Of a stretch of 52,541 bases of DNA, positions 17,219-24,590 are shown one piece after another; the stretch's first letter is position 1, and each line of letters begins with the position of its first letter. The translations under genes and the position numbers were made by a program. Under the pieces are notes generated by a model. That model had not been told where the DNA came from and made no database searches. It saw nothing but the letters and a program-made list of their open reading frames with translations. The stretch is from Corallococcus sicarius (GTDB lineage Bacteria; Myxococcota; Myxococcia; Myxococcales; Myxococcaceae): assembly GCF_003611735.1 (NCBI RefSeq), contig NZ_RAWG01000027.1, forward strand, positions 1 to 52,541, written 5' to 3'.

Positions 17219-19057
17219 TCAGGTGTTCGCGTAGAGCGCGGCGATGCGCTCGGCGTACTGCGCGAGGAGGACGCGGCGCTTGAGCTTGAGGGTGACGGTC
17301 AGCTCGCCCGTCGCGGGGGACCACGCCTCCGGCACCACCGCGAAGGACTTGATCTGCTCCGCGCGGGAGAGCCGGGCGTTGGCCGCGGCGACGAGGACCT
17401 CCAGCTCCGCGCGGACGCCGGGATGGCGGGCGAGGTCGGCGAGCGACTCCGACGCGAGGCCCTGGGCCCGGGCCCACTGGGGCGCGACTTCCGGGTCCAG
17501 CGAGAGGAGCGCCGTCACGTAGGGGTGGCCATCGCCAATCGCAAGCGCCTGTCCCACCAGGGGGTGCGCGCGCAGCATGCCCTCGAGCCTGGAGGGCGCG
17601 ATGTTCTTCCCGCTCGAGGTGATGAGCAGCTCCTTCTTGCGGTCGGTGATGGTGAGGAACCCGTCCGCATCGAGCGTGCCGATGTCGCCGGTGGCGAGCC
17701 ACCCGTCCGCGTCCACCCCGCTGACGACCTGACCGTCCGCGGCGAGGTACCCGGAGAACACCACGGGGCCCCGGACGAAGATTTCACCGTCCTGGGCCAG
17801 CCGCAGTTGCAGCCCGGGGATGGGCTTGCCCACGGCGCCCAGCCGGAAGTCCGCGGGCGTGTTGATGGTCGCGCAGCCGGTGGTCTCGCTCATGCCCCAG
17901 ACCTCCAGCACCTGGATGCCGAAGCCCCCGAGGTACTCGAGGATCTCCACCGGGATGGGCGCCGAACCGCTGCTGGCCCATCCGAGCGCGTCCAGGCCGA
18001 GCATCTTGCGCAGGGGGGCGAGGACGCGGGCCTCCGCCTCCGCGACCTTCTGCTGAAGCTCCGGGGGCACGGCCCGTCCGGAGCCCTGGAGCTGGAAGGA
18101 CTCCAGGGCCAGCGCATGGGCCGCGAGCAGGGGCTCGCGCCGCGAGGGTTCGAGCGCGCCCACCTTCGCCCTCAGGCCGCCCGCGAGCTTCTCCCAGAAG
18201 CGCGGCACGCCGAAGAACGCGGGAACGCGCGCCCGGGCCAAGAGCGGCATCAGGTCCGCGGGATCCGCGCAGATGTGCACGTGCAGCGCCTTGTAGAGCG
18301 CGCGGTACAGCCCCAGCTCGCGCTCCGCGACATGCGCGAGCGGGAGATAGGCGATGGACGGCACCCGCATCGGGACGGGGATGGAGGCGTCCACGGCAAT
18401 GGCCTCGTAGAAGGCATTGCGGTGGCTCAGCACCACGCCCTTGGGGTCGCCGGTGGTGCCCGACGTGTACATCATCGCGATGGGGTCGTCAGGCCGGATG
18501 TCCTTCCAGCCGTCCTCGAAGACGCGGGGCTCCGCCTGGTGCAACGCCTGTCCCCGGGCCGCGACGTCCGCGAAGGAGACGAAGCGCGCATCCCCGGCGG
18601 GAACGGCCGCCGCGTCCAGGACGATGATGCGCTTGAGGGCCCCGAGCGTCTCGAGCACCGGCCACCACCGCGCGACCTCGTCCTTGCCCTCCAGCACCAC
18701 CACCGTGGCCCCGCTGTGCAGCGCGACGTAGCCCACCTGTTCGGTGCTCAGGGTCTGGTACGCGGTGCAGGGAATGGCCGACAGGTGGACCGCGGCATGG
18801 TCCACGACCCAGTGCTCCGGCCGGGCGGACATCATGATCAGCATCCGCTCGCCCTTCTTCAGCCCCAGCGCGTCCAGGCCCCGGGTGAGCGCGGCGGTCT
18901 GCTCACGCAGCTGCGCCCAGCTGAGCGTCCTGTCTCCGGCGGTGAGGGCGGGGGCATCCGCGTACTCCTCGGCGTTGCGTTTGAGGAGGAGCGGCAGCGT
19001 GAGCTTGTCCGCCAGGGATTGGCACTGCGCCTCCAGGTCTGCGCGCGACAGCTCCAT
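17219..19057 (-). CDS. Long-chain acyl-CoA synthetase (AMP-forming)
   Basis: I start at ATG 19057 (MELSRADLEA, 612 aa), immediately after GAGGAGG; the ATG nine codons upstream would put that ribosome-binding site inside the gene. The ATP/AMP P-loop MYTSGTTGDPKG, the GMSETTG motif, DGWLATGDIG and TDRKKELLITSSGKN mark an adenylate-forming long-chain acyl-CoA ligase. It activates a free carboxylic acid with ATP and CoA for the downstream dehydrogenases and thiolase. In the proposed pathway it would act after the aldehyde dehydrogenase, and could also fill the LvaE role of activating levulinate. It is 47 bp downstream of the HSDL2-like SDR. Confidence 0.92.
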   Translation of the reverse strand: MELSRADLEAQCQSLADKLTLPLLLKRNAEEYADAPALTAGDRTLSWAQLREQTAALTRGLDALGLKKGERMLIMMSARPEHWVVDHAAVHLSAIPCTAYQTLSTEQVGYVALHSGATVVVLEGKDEVARWWPVLETLGALKRIIVLDAAAVPAGDARFVSFADVAARGQALHQAEPRVFEDGWKDIRPDDPIAMMYTSGTTGDPKGVVLSHRNAFYEAIAVDASIPVPMRVPSIAYLPLAHVAERELGLYRALYKALHVHICADPADLMPLLARARVPAFFGVPRFWEKLAGGLRAKVGALEPSRREPLLAAHALALESFQLQGSGRAVPPELQQKVAEAEARVLAPLRKMLGLDALGWASSGSAPIPVEILEYLGGFGIQVLEVWGMSETTGCATINTPADFRLGAVGKPIPGLQLRLAQDGEIFVRGPVVFSGYLAADGQVVSGVDADGWLATGDIGTLDADGFLTITDRKKELLITSSGKNIAPSRLEGMLRAHPLVGQALAIGDGHPYVTALLSLDPEVAPQWARAQGLASESLADLARHPGVRAELEVLVAAANARLSRAEQIKSFAVVPEAWSPATGELTVTLKLKRRVLLAQYAERIAALYANT

Positions 19058-19104
19058 GGGCACCTCCTCCGATGCGTTGGTCAAACGTGCTGTGGCGCTT
19101 CCCG

Positions 19105-19944
19105 TCAGGGGTCGACGTAGAGGTCGAGCACCACGTCGGGACCGCCGCCGTACCGGCTGAAGTCGGTGACGCCTTCGGCGCGCAGGACGTCTTCGTCGAT
19201 GAAGGTCTGCCCGGTGCAGGTCCGCGGCGGGCGCTGGAGGAGGGCCACGGCCGCGTCCGCCATGATCTCCGGCGCGCGGGCCCGCTGCATCGACGTGTCA
19301 CCGCCGAGCAGGTTCCTCACGGCGGCGGTGGCGATGAGCGTCCGGGGCCAGAGCGCGTTCGCGCCAATGCCAGCCTCCGCGAACTCCGCGGCCCAGCCGA
19401 GCGTGAGCAGCGTCATGCCGTACTTGGCGAGCGTGTACGCCGGGTGCAATCCCATCCACTGCGGCGCGAGGTTGATGGGGGGCGAAAGCGACAGGATGTG
19501 CGCGTGGGGGGAGCGGCGCAGGTGCGGGAGCGCCGCGCGCGTCAGGAGGAACGTCCCGCGCAGCTGGATCTGCTGCATCAGGTCGAACCGCTTGACGGAC
19601 AGCTCCTCCGTCTTGAGCGGAGCGAGGGCGCTCGCGTTGTTGACGCAGAAGTCGATGCCGCCGAAGCGCGCCACGGCCGCGTCCACGGCGCGTTGCACAT
19701 CCGCCTCGTCGCGCACGTCTCCCACCACGGCGAGCGCCCGGCCCCCCGCGGCTTCGATCTCCGCGGCGGCCGTGTGCACCGTCCCGGGCAGCCGGGCATC
19801 TGGCGTGTCGGTCTTCGCCAGGAGGGCGACGTTCGCGCCCAGCCGTCCCGCCGCGACCCCGATGGCCAGCCCGATGCCGCGGCTTCCGCCGGACATCAGG
19901 AGCGTGCGGCCGGCGAGCGGACCCTGGGGTGTCGGTCCCGTCAC
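19105..19944 (-). CDS. Short-chain dehydrogenase/reductase, HSDL2-like
   Basis: The 279-residue SDR has the cofactor motif GGSRGIG at 19-25, NNAS at about 102-105, and the catalytic pair Tyr170 and Lys174 (AYTLAK). The LSPPINLAPQW segment and ANALWPRT closely follow the N-terminal domain of peroxisomal HSDL2; the SCP2 domain of animal HSDL2 is absent. Its start overlaps the TetR stop by ATGA, so the two are translationally coupled. It probably oxidises or reduces a hydroxy/keto fatty acyl intermediate. Substrate and direction are unknown. Confidence 0.88.
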   Translation of the reverse strand: MTGPTPQGPLAGRTLLMSGGSRGIGLAIGVAAGRLGANVALLAKTDTPDARLPGTVHTAAAEIEAAGGRALAVVGDVRDEADVQRAVDAAVARFGGIDFCVNNASALAPLKTEELSVKRFDLMQQIQLRGTFLLTRAALPHLRRSPHAHILSLSPPINLAPQWMGLHPAYTLAKYGMTLLTLGWAAEFAEAGIGANALWPRTLIATAAVRNLLGGDTSMQRARAPEIMADAAVALLQRPPRTCTGQTFIDEDVLRAEGVTDFSRYGGGPDVVLDLYVDP

Positions 19945-20612
19945 CGCTTGGGCCCCGTCTTCGGCGCCCGGGCGTCACCGCGCGCGGGGCCGTCCTGCTG
20001 CGCCAGCTGGGGGAAGACGTCGCGCACGATGACGATCAGCGCTTCGCTCAGGAGCAGCTGGGTGTCCTCGCGGGAGAGCGTCCCGCCGCGGATCCACTCG
20101 CGGATGGAGGCCTTCACCAGTCCGCCGTAGGAGCGCATCATCGCCCGGTGGCGCGCGTCGTTTCCGACCTCGACCTTGAGCCCCAGGAACTCGAGCGTCT
20201 TCGCGGCGGCCACGTCGTCCGCCTCGGAGATGATGCGCTCCAGCTCCGGGTCGGAGCCAATGCCTCCCATGCCGGTGACGGCCACGTACGTCTTTCCGTG
20301 GGTCGCCACGGTATCGAGGTACCACTCGACGCTGCGCTCCACCCGCTCCCGCAGGGTTCCCGTCATGGTCACGCTCTCCTCCAGGCCGGGCATGAGCAGC
20401 ATCCTCTTCACGACCTTCAGATAGAGGTCCCGCTTCTGCCCGAAGTAGTGGTTGAGCAGTCCCCGGGCGACCCCCGCCTCCCGGGCAATGTCGGTGGTGG
20501 AGACCTCCGCGTAGGGGCGCTCGCCGAACAGCCGCGTGGCGCATTCCAGGATCTGCTCCCTGCGCTCGTCGGGTTCGAGCCGCTTCCAGCGGGGCGAGGC
20601 GGCCGGGCTCAT
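19941..20612 (-). CDS. TetR-family transcriptional regulator
   Basis: The start is ATG 20612, behind GGAGGGAG. The 223-residue protein has an N-terminal helix-turn-helix (about 20-65; REQILECATRLF, then VSTTDIAREAGVARG and LNHYFGQKRDLY), typical of TetR. The C-terminal ligand domain has no recognisable subfamily signature; acyl-CoA-sensing TetR repressors are common in fatty-acid catabolism. It overlaps the genes on both sides by four bases, so it is made with the enzymes it probably controls. The near-palindrome at 21491-21509 in the divergent promoter is its obvious candidate operator and would give autorepression plus control of the opposite operon. Confidence 0.9.
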   Translation of the reverse strand: MSPAASPRWKRLEPDERREQILECATRLFGERPYAEVSTTDIAREAGVARGLLNHYFGQKRDLYLKVVKRMLLMPGLEESVTMTGTLRERVERSVEWYLDTVATHGKTYVAVTGMGGIGSDPELERIISEADDVAAAKTLEFLGLKVEVGNDARHRAMMRSYGGLVKASIREWIRGGTLSREDTQLLLSEALIVIVRDVFPQLAQQDGPARGDARAPKTGPKR

Positions 20613-21448
20613 GGGTGCTCCCTCCAGGGGAGGAACGCGGGCAGGTCCTGCGTCACCGTCCGGGAGAACTTCGCGGGTCGCTTCTGCATGAAGGCCATCA
20701 CGCCTTCTAGCGCATCCGCGCTCTGTCCCAGGCTGGCGATGAGCTGGCTGTCGAGCTCGAAGGCGGGCTCCGGAGAGGGCAGGGCGCTCATCCGGTAGAG
20801 GGCCTGACGGATGACGGCCACGGACACGGGCGCGGTGGTCTCCACCAGCTCGCGGGCGAGCGTCTGGGCGGCGTCGAGCAGCGCCTCGGGTTCGTGGAGC
20901 GAGCGGACCAGCCCCGCGCCGAGCGCCTCCTCCGCCGGGATGAGCCGGCCACTCACCATCCAATCCAGCGCGCGGCCCATGCCGACGAGGCGCGGCAGGA
21001 ACCAGCTGGAGCCGGCCTCCGGATAGATGCCCCGCCGGCTGAAGACGAAGCCGAAGCGGCTGCTCTTCGAAGCGAGGCGGAAGTCCGCGGGGAGGATCAT
21101 CGTCGAGCCGACGCCCACCGCGGCGCCCTGGATGGCCGCGATGATGGGCTTTCGCAGCGCGAACATCTGGCGCGTCACCCGCGTCGCCGGTTCGACCCAG
21201 TAGCCCTCGGGAGCCTGCGTCTGCGTCACCTCGAGCGAGCTGCCGCTCAGGTCCGCTCCCACGCAGAAGTCCTTGCCCGCGCCGGTGAGGACGACCACGC
21301 GCACGCCTTCATCCGCATCCGCGTGGGCGAGTGCGTCCGCCAGCTCATCCGCCATCTTCACGGTGAAGCCGTTGCGCGCCTCGGGGCGGTGCAACTCCAG
21401 GGTGGCGACCCGGTCCGCGACTGAAAACCGGATGTGCTCGTAGCTCAT
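20609..21448 (-). CDS. Enoyl-CoA hydratase/isomerase family protein
   Basis: I start at ATG 21448 (MSYEHIRFSV, 279 aa), downstream of the promoter at 21479-21507; longer frames would begin inside or beyond that promoter. The crotonase fold shows FCVGADLSG (oxyanion hole) and GIYPEAGSS, which keeps one catalytic Glu. The other normal Glu position (GGGxE) reads GVGSTM, so the family acid/base pair is incomplete; isomerase or other crotonase chemistry is possible. It is the first gene of the nine-gene operon and overlaps the TetR gene by ATGA. Confidence 0.88.
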   Translation of the reverse strand: MSYEHIRFSVADRVATLELHRPEARNGFTVKMADELADALAHADADEGVRVVVLTGAGKDFCVGADLSGSSLEVTQTQAPEGYWVEPATRVTRQMFALRKPIIAAIQGAAVGVGSTMILPADFRLASKSSRFGFVFSRRGIYPEAGSSWFLPRLVGMGRALDWMVSGRLIPAEEALGAGLVRSLHEPEALLDAAQTLARELVETTAPVSVAVIRQALYRMSALPSPEPAFELDSQLIASLGQSADALEGVMAFMQKRPAKFSRTVTQDLPAFLPWREHP

Positions 21449-21478
21449 GGTGAGGGCCTCTTTGCTCCTGTCCGCGTC

Positions 21479-21507
21479 ATGATGGTAGCTTGTTGGCGGA
21501 CCGTCAA
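21479..21507 (-). promoter_or_regulatory. Candidate sigma70-type promoter of the acyl-CoA operon
   Basis: On the minus strand TTGACG (21507-21502), a 17-base spacer and CATCAT (21484-21479; 4/6 to TATAAT) give a good vegetative promoter with a leader of about 25 bases. The -35 lies inside the near-palindrome at 21491-21509, so operator occupancy would block it. Confidence 0.55.
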
Positions 21508-21509
21508 CA
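21491..21509. promoter_or_regulatory. 19-bp near-palindrome, candidate TetR operator controlling both operons
   Basis: TGTTGGCGG-A-CCGTCAACA has 8 of 9 arm positions complementary. It overlaps the -35 element of the minus promoter and of a candidate plus promoter, the expected place for a repressor of divergent operons. It resembles the perfect palindrome before the RoxA-like gene (7903-7921). Confidence 0.65.
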
Positions 21510-21520
21510 GCAAGTGTCAT
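21493..21520 (+). promoter_or_regulatory. Candidate promoter of the lva-like operon
   Basis: TTGGCG (21493-21498), a 16-base spacer and TGTCAT (21515-21520, 4/6 to TATAAT) would start transcription near 21527. That favours translation from ATG 21559 rather than ATG 21526. Confidence 0.4.
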
Positions 21521-21558
21521 TGCAAATGCCGTTTGGCTTTCGACCGTTTGCGTCATCC

Positions 21559-22332
21559 ATGACTCCTTCTTCCTTTAGTCTTGAGGGCCGTCGCGCCCTG
21601 ATCACAGGCGCCTCGGGTGGGTTGGGGCTGCACTTCGCCGGGGTGCTGGCGCGGGCGGGCGCTGAGGTCGTGTTGGCGGCGCGCAGTGCCAACAAGCTGG
21701 CCGCCGAGGTCGAACACCTGCGCGCGTCAGGGGCGCGAGCCCATGCGGTGTCGCTGGATGTGACCCGCTCCGAGTCCGTGCAGGCAGGCGTGGCCGAGGC
21801 CGAGAGGCTGGCGGGCGGTGTCCTGGACGTGCTGGTGAACAACGCAGGCGTGTCCGGTGAGCACTTCTTCCTCCAGGTGGAGGAGCCCGAGTGGGATGCC
21901 GTGATCGACACCAACCTGAAGGGAGCCTGGCTGGTGGCGCGGGCCGTGGCCCGTCGGTTGGTGGAGGCAGGCACGCCCGGCAGCATCATCCACATCGCCT
22001 CCATCCTGGGGCTGCGCGTGGGCGGTTCGGTGTCGCCGTACTGCGCTTCCAAGGCCGGGCTGATCCACCTCACCAAGGCCATGGCGTTGGAGTTGGCGCG
22101 TCACCGGATCCGCGTGAACGCCCTCGCGCCGGGCTACATCGAAACCGACCTCAACCGCGGCTTCTTCGAAAGCGACGCCGGCCAGAAGATGAAGGCGCGC
22201 ATTCCCTTCCGTCGCCTGGGGCTCATGCGGGAGCTGGAGGGCCCGCTGTTGCTCCTGGCGTCGGAGGCTGGCAGCTACATGAGCGGCAGCGTGCTGGAGG
22301 TGGATGGCGGCCACCTCTGCTCCACCTTGTAG
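21559..22332 (+). CDS. Short-chain dehydrogenase/reductase (LvaD-like candidate)
   Basis: Starting at ATG 21559 (MTPSSFSLEG) the protein has 257 residues, a normal SDR length; starts further upstream fall on the operator or promoter. Motifs are TGASGGLG at 16-23, NNAG at about 94-97, Ser148, Tyr161 and Lys165 (YCASK), and a typical C-terminal VDGGH. It is the first gene of a four-gene operon whose other members match LvaC, LvaA and LvaB. In Pseudomonas putida, LvaD reduces levulinyl-CoA to 4-hydroxyvaleryl-CoA; this SDR could do the same for 4-keto acyl-CoAs. The SDR fold is certain, the substrate inferred from context. Confidence 0.88.
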   Translation: MTPSSFSLEGRRALITGASGGLGLHFAGVLARAGAEVVLAARSANKLAAEVEHLRASGARAHAVSLDVTRSESVQAGVAEAERLAGGVLDVLVNNAGVSGEHFFLQVEEPEWDAVIDTNLKGAWLVARAVARRLVEAGTPGSIIHIASILGLRVGGSVSPYCASKAGLIHLTKAMALELARHRIRVNALAPGYIETDLNRGFFESDAGQKMKARIPFRRLGLMRELEGPLLLLASEAGSYMSGSVLEVDGGHLCSTL

Positions 22333-22349
22333 TCCTCCTGGAGTCCCTG

Positions 22350-23561
22350 ATGGATTTCTCTCTCTCCCCCGAAATTGAAGACCACCGGCTGCGGGTGCGG
22401 GCCTTCGTGGCGCGGCACGTCCTGCCATTGGAAACCCAGCCAGACGCCTTCGACGCGCACGAGAACCTCCGCGAAGACGTGGTGGCCCGGGTGCGTGAGC
22501 GGGCCCGCGCCGAAGGGCTCTGGGCCTTCCAGGTGCCGAAGTCGCGGGGCGGGCAGGGCCTGGGCGTGGTGGGCATGGCGGCCTGCTACGAGGAGGCGGC
22601 CCGTTCGCCCTTCGGTCCGGTGATGTTCAACGCCGCGCCCCCCGATGACGGCAACATGATCCTCCTGGAGAAGGTGCTCGCGACGGAGGCGCTGAAGGAG
22701 CGTTGGCTTCAGCCCATCATCGACGGCCGGGTGCGCTCGGCGTTCGCCATGACGGAGCCCGACGGCTGCGGCTCCGACCCTTCGCTTACCTATACGCGGG
22801 CGGAGAAGCAGGGGGACGCGTGGGTCATCACCGGCCGCAAATGGTTCATCACCGGCGCGCAAGGGGCCCAGCACTTCATCCTGGTGGCCCGCACGTCGGA
22901 GGATGAGCGCAAGGGGCTCACCGCCTTCCTCTTCGATGCGAGCCAGCCCGGCTGGCGCATCGAGCGCCGCATTCCCATCATGGGCCCGGAAGAGCATGGC
23001 GGTCATTGCGAGCTCGTCTTCGAAGGGCTGCGGATTCCGGACGAGCACCGCCTGCTGGGCGTGGGCGATGGCCTCAAGGTCACGCAGATCCGCCTGGGCA
23101 CCGCCCGCCTCACGCACTGCATGCGCTGGCTGGGGCTCTCCAAGCGCTGCCTGGAAGAAGCGGGGGGCTATGTCTCACGGCGCATGAGCTTCGGAGAGAC
23201 CCTGGCCCGTCATGAAGGCGTGCAGTGGATGCTGGGGGACGTCGCGAAGGACATCCATATCGGCCGGCTGCTTACGATGAGCGCTGCCTGGAAGCTGGAC
23301 CAGGGTGACTTCGCTCGCGCCGACATCTCCATCGCGAAGATGCACGTGGCGGACACCCTGCACAAAGCCGCCGACACGGCCATCCAGTTGATGGGGGCGC
23401 GGGGCTACTCCAAGGACACGATTGTCGAATGGATCTACCGCTACGCCCGACAGGCGAGGCTGGTCGACGGGGCGAGTGAAATCCACAAGATGGTGCTGTC
23501 ACGCGCGTACCTGGCCGAAGGCCCGGACTTCTTCAAGTGGGGCGTGTCCTCCGCTTCCTGA
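22350..23561 (+). CDS. Acyl-CoA dehydrogenase, ACAD10/11 (LvaC)-type
   Basis: ATG 22350 (MDFSLSPEIEDH) gives 403 residues, starting 17 bp after the SDR stop. FAMTEPDGCGSDPS and QLMGARGYSKDT are acyl-CoA dehydrogenase motifs. At the classical catalytic Glu position the sequence is LVDGASEIHK, so Asp replaces Glu, as I recall for ACAD10/11 proteins (DGPDEVH), and the alternative ERL Glu is absent (GTARLTH). The following kinase and DUF6285-like genes agree with this group, where the dehydrogenase domain handles a phosphorylated 4-hydroxyacyl-CoA made by the partner kinase and releases an enoyl-CoA. Family confidence is high; the phospho-elimination role is inferred. Confidence 0.87.
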   Translation: MDFSLSPEIEDHRLRVRAFVARHVLPLETQPDAFDAHENLREDVVARVRERARAEGLWAFQVPKSRGGQGLGVVGMAACYEEAARSPFGPVMFNAAPPDDGNMILLEKVLATEALKERWLQPIIDGRVRSAFAMTEPDGCGSDPSLTYTRAEKQGDAWVITGRKWFITGAQGAQHFILVARTSEDERKGLTAFLFDASQPGWRIERRIPIMGPEEHGGHCELVFEGLRIPDEHRLLGVGDGLKVTQIRLGTARLTHCMRWLGLSKRCLEEAGGYVSRRMSFGETLARHEGVQWMLGDVAKDIHIGRLLTMSAAWKLDQGDFARADISIAKMHVADTLHKAADTAIQLMGARGYSKDTIVEWIYRYARQARLVDGASEIHKMVLSRAYLAEGPDFFKWGVSSAS

Positions 23562-23573
23562 AAGGTGTGCCCC

Positions 23574-24590
23574 ATGCGGGATGAGCAGCGGCAGGCGCTG
23601 GAGCAGTTCCTGGCGGCAAGGGCCGGTGCCCATGCGGTGCGGATCCACGATGTGCGCCTGCTCTCCGGGGGCGCCATCCAGGAGAACTGGTCGCTGTCCA
23701 CCTCCGTGACAGGAGGCCCGCATGAGGGCGAGCTGGAGTGCGTGCTGCGCTCCGACGCGCCCTCGGGCGTCGCCGTGTCCCACAGCCGCGCGCAAGAGTT
23801 CGCCCTGTTGCAGGTGGCCTTCCGGGCCGGCGTGACGGTGCCGGAGCCCCTGTGGCTGGGAGACACCTCCGTGTTCGGTCGGGACTTCTTCGTGATGCGC
23901 AAGGCGAAGGGGACGGCCTCCGGTCATCGCCTCGTGAAGGAGCTGGACCTGGGCGGTGACCGGGAGCTGCTGGTGGAGCGCCTGGGCGAGGAACTGGCGC
24001 GGCTGCATGCCATCCGGCCGCCGGTAGAAGGACTCGCCTTCCTCCGGCCTCCCACGCTGTCGCCCGCGCTCCAGTGCGTGAAGGACTCCCGTGAGTTCCT
24101 GGACGGGCACCGCGCGGCGTTTCCGGCACTGGAGTGGGGCCTGCGCTGGCTGGAGCGGCACGCGCCCGTCACCCCGGCGCTGGTGCTGACGCATCGTGAT
24201 TTCCGCACGGGAAACTACATGGTGGATGAGACGGGCCTCACGGCCGTGCTGGATTGGGAGTTCGCGGCCTGGTCGGATCCGCTGGAGGACCTCGGCTGGT
24301 TCTGTGCGCGCTGCTGGCGCTTTGGCCAGTTCGACAAGGAGGCCGGGGGCATGGGCTCCCGCGAGGCGCTGTTCCGCGGCTATGAGCGCGTGAGTGGCCG
24401 GCGTCCCGAGCGTGAGGCGGTGTTCTATTGGGAGGTGCTGGCCCATGTGCGGTGGGCGGTGATTGCCCTCCAACAGGGCGAACGGCATCTCTCCGGACAG
24501 GAGCCGTCCCTGGAGCTGGCGCTGACGGCGCATGTCGTGCCGGAGCTGGAGCTGGAACTCCTGCGCATGACCGGGGGACACCATGCGTGA
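23574..24590 (+). CDS. APH-fold kinase, ACAD10/11 N-domain/LvaA-like (4-hydroxyacyl-CoA kinase candidate)
   Basis: I start at ATG 23574 behind AAAGG (338 aa) rather than at the GTG nine bases upstream. The aminoglycoside-phosphotransferase fold is clear: VLTHRDFRTGNYM gives the Brenner motif (His207, Asp209, Asn214), and VLDWEFA supplies the metal-binding Asp227. In animals this domain is fused to the acyl-CoA dehydrogenase in ACAD10/11; here the two are adjacent genes. In the P. putida levulinate pathway the homologous LvaA, with LvaB, phosphorylates 4-hydroxyvaleryl-CoA. Its stop overlaps the next start by eight bases, consistent with equimolar production. An antibiotic-resistance role is unlikely here. 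Confidence 0.87.
   Translation: MRDEQRQALEQFLAARAGAHAVRIHDVRLLSGGAIQENWSLSTSVTGGPHEGELECVLRSDAPSGVAVSHSRAQEFALLQVAFRAGVTVPEPLWLGDTSVFGRDFFVMRKAKGTASGHRLVKELDLGGDRELLVERLGEELARLHAIRPPVEGLAFLRPPTLSPALQCVKDSREFLDGHRAAFPALEWGLRWLERHAPVTPALVLTHRDFRTGNYMVDETGLTAVLDWEFAAWSDPLEDLGWFCARCWRFGQFDKEAGGMGSREALFRGYERVSGRRPEREAVFYWEVLAHVRWAVIALQQGERHLSGQEPSLELALTAHVVPELELELLRMTGGHHA

Noticed and set aside
23574-24590. Aminoglycoside resistance kinase
   Set aside because: The APH fold is real, but operon context with an ACAD10/11-type gene and a DUF6285-like gene points to the LvaA role.
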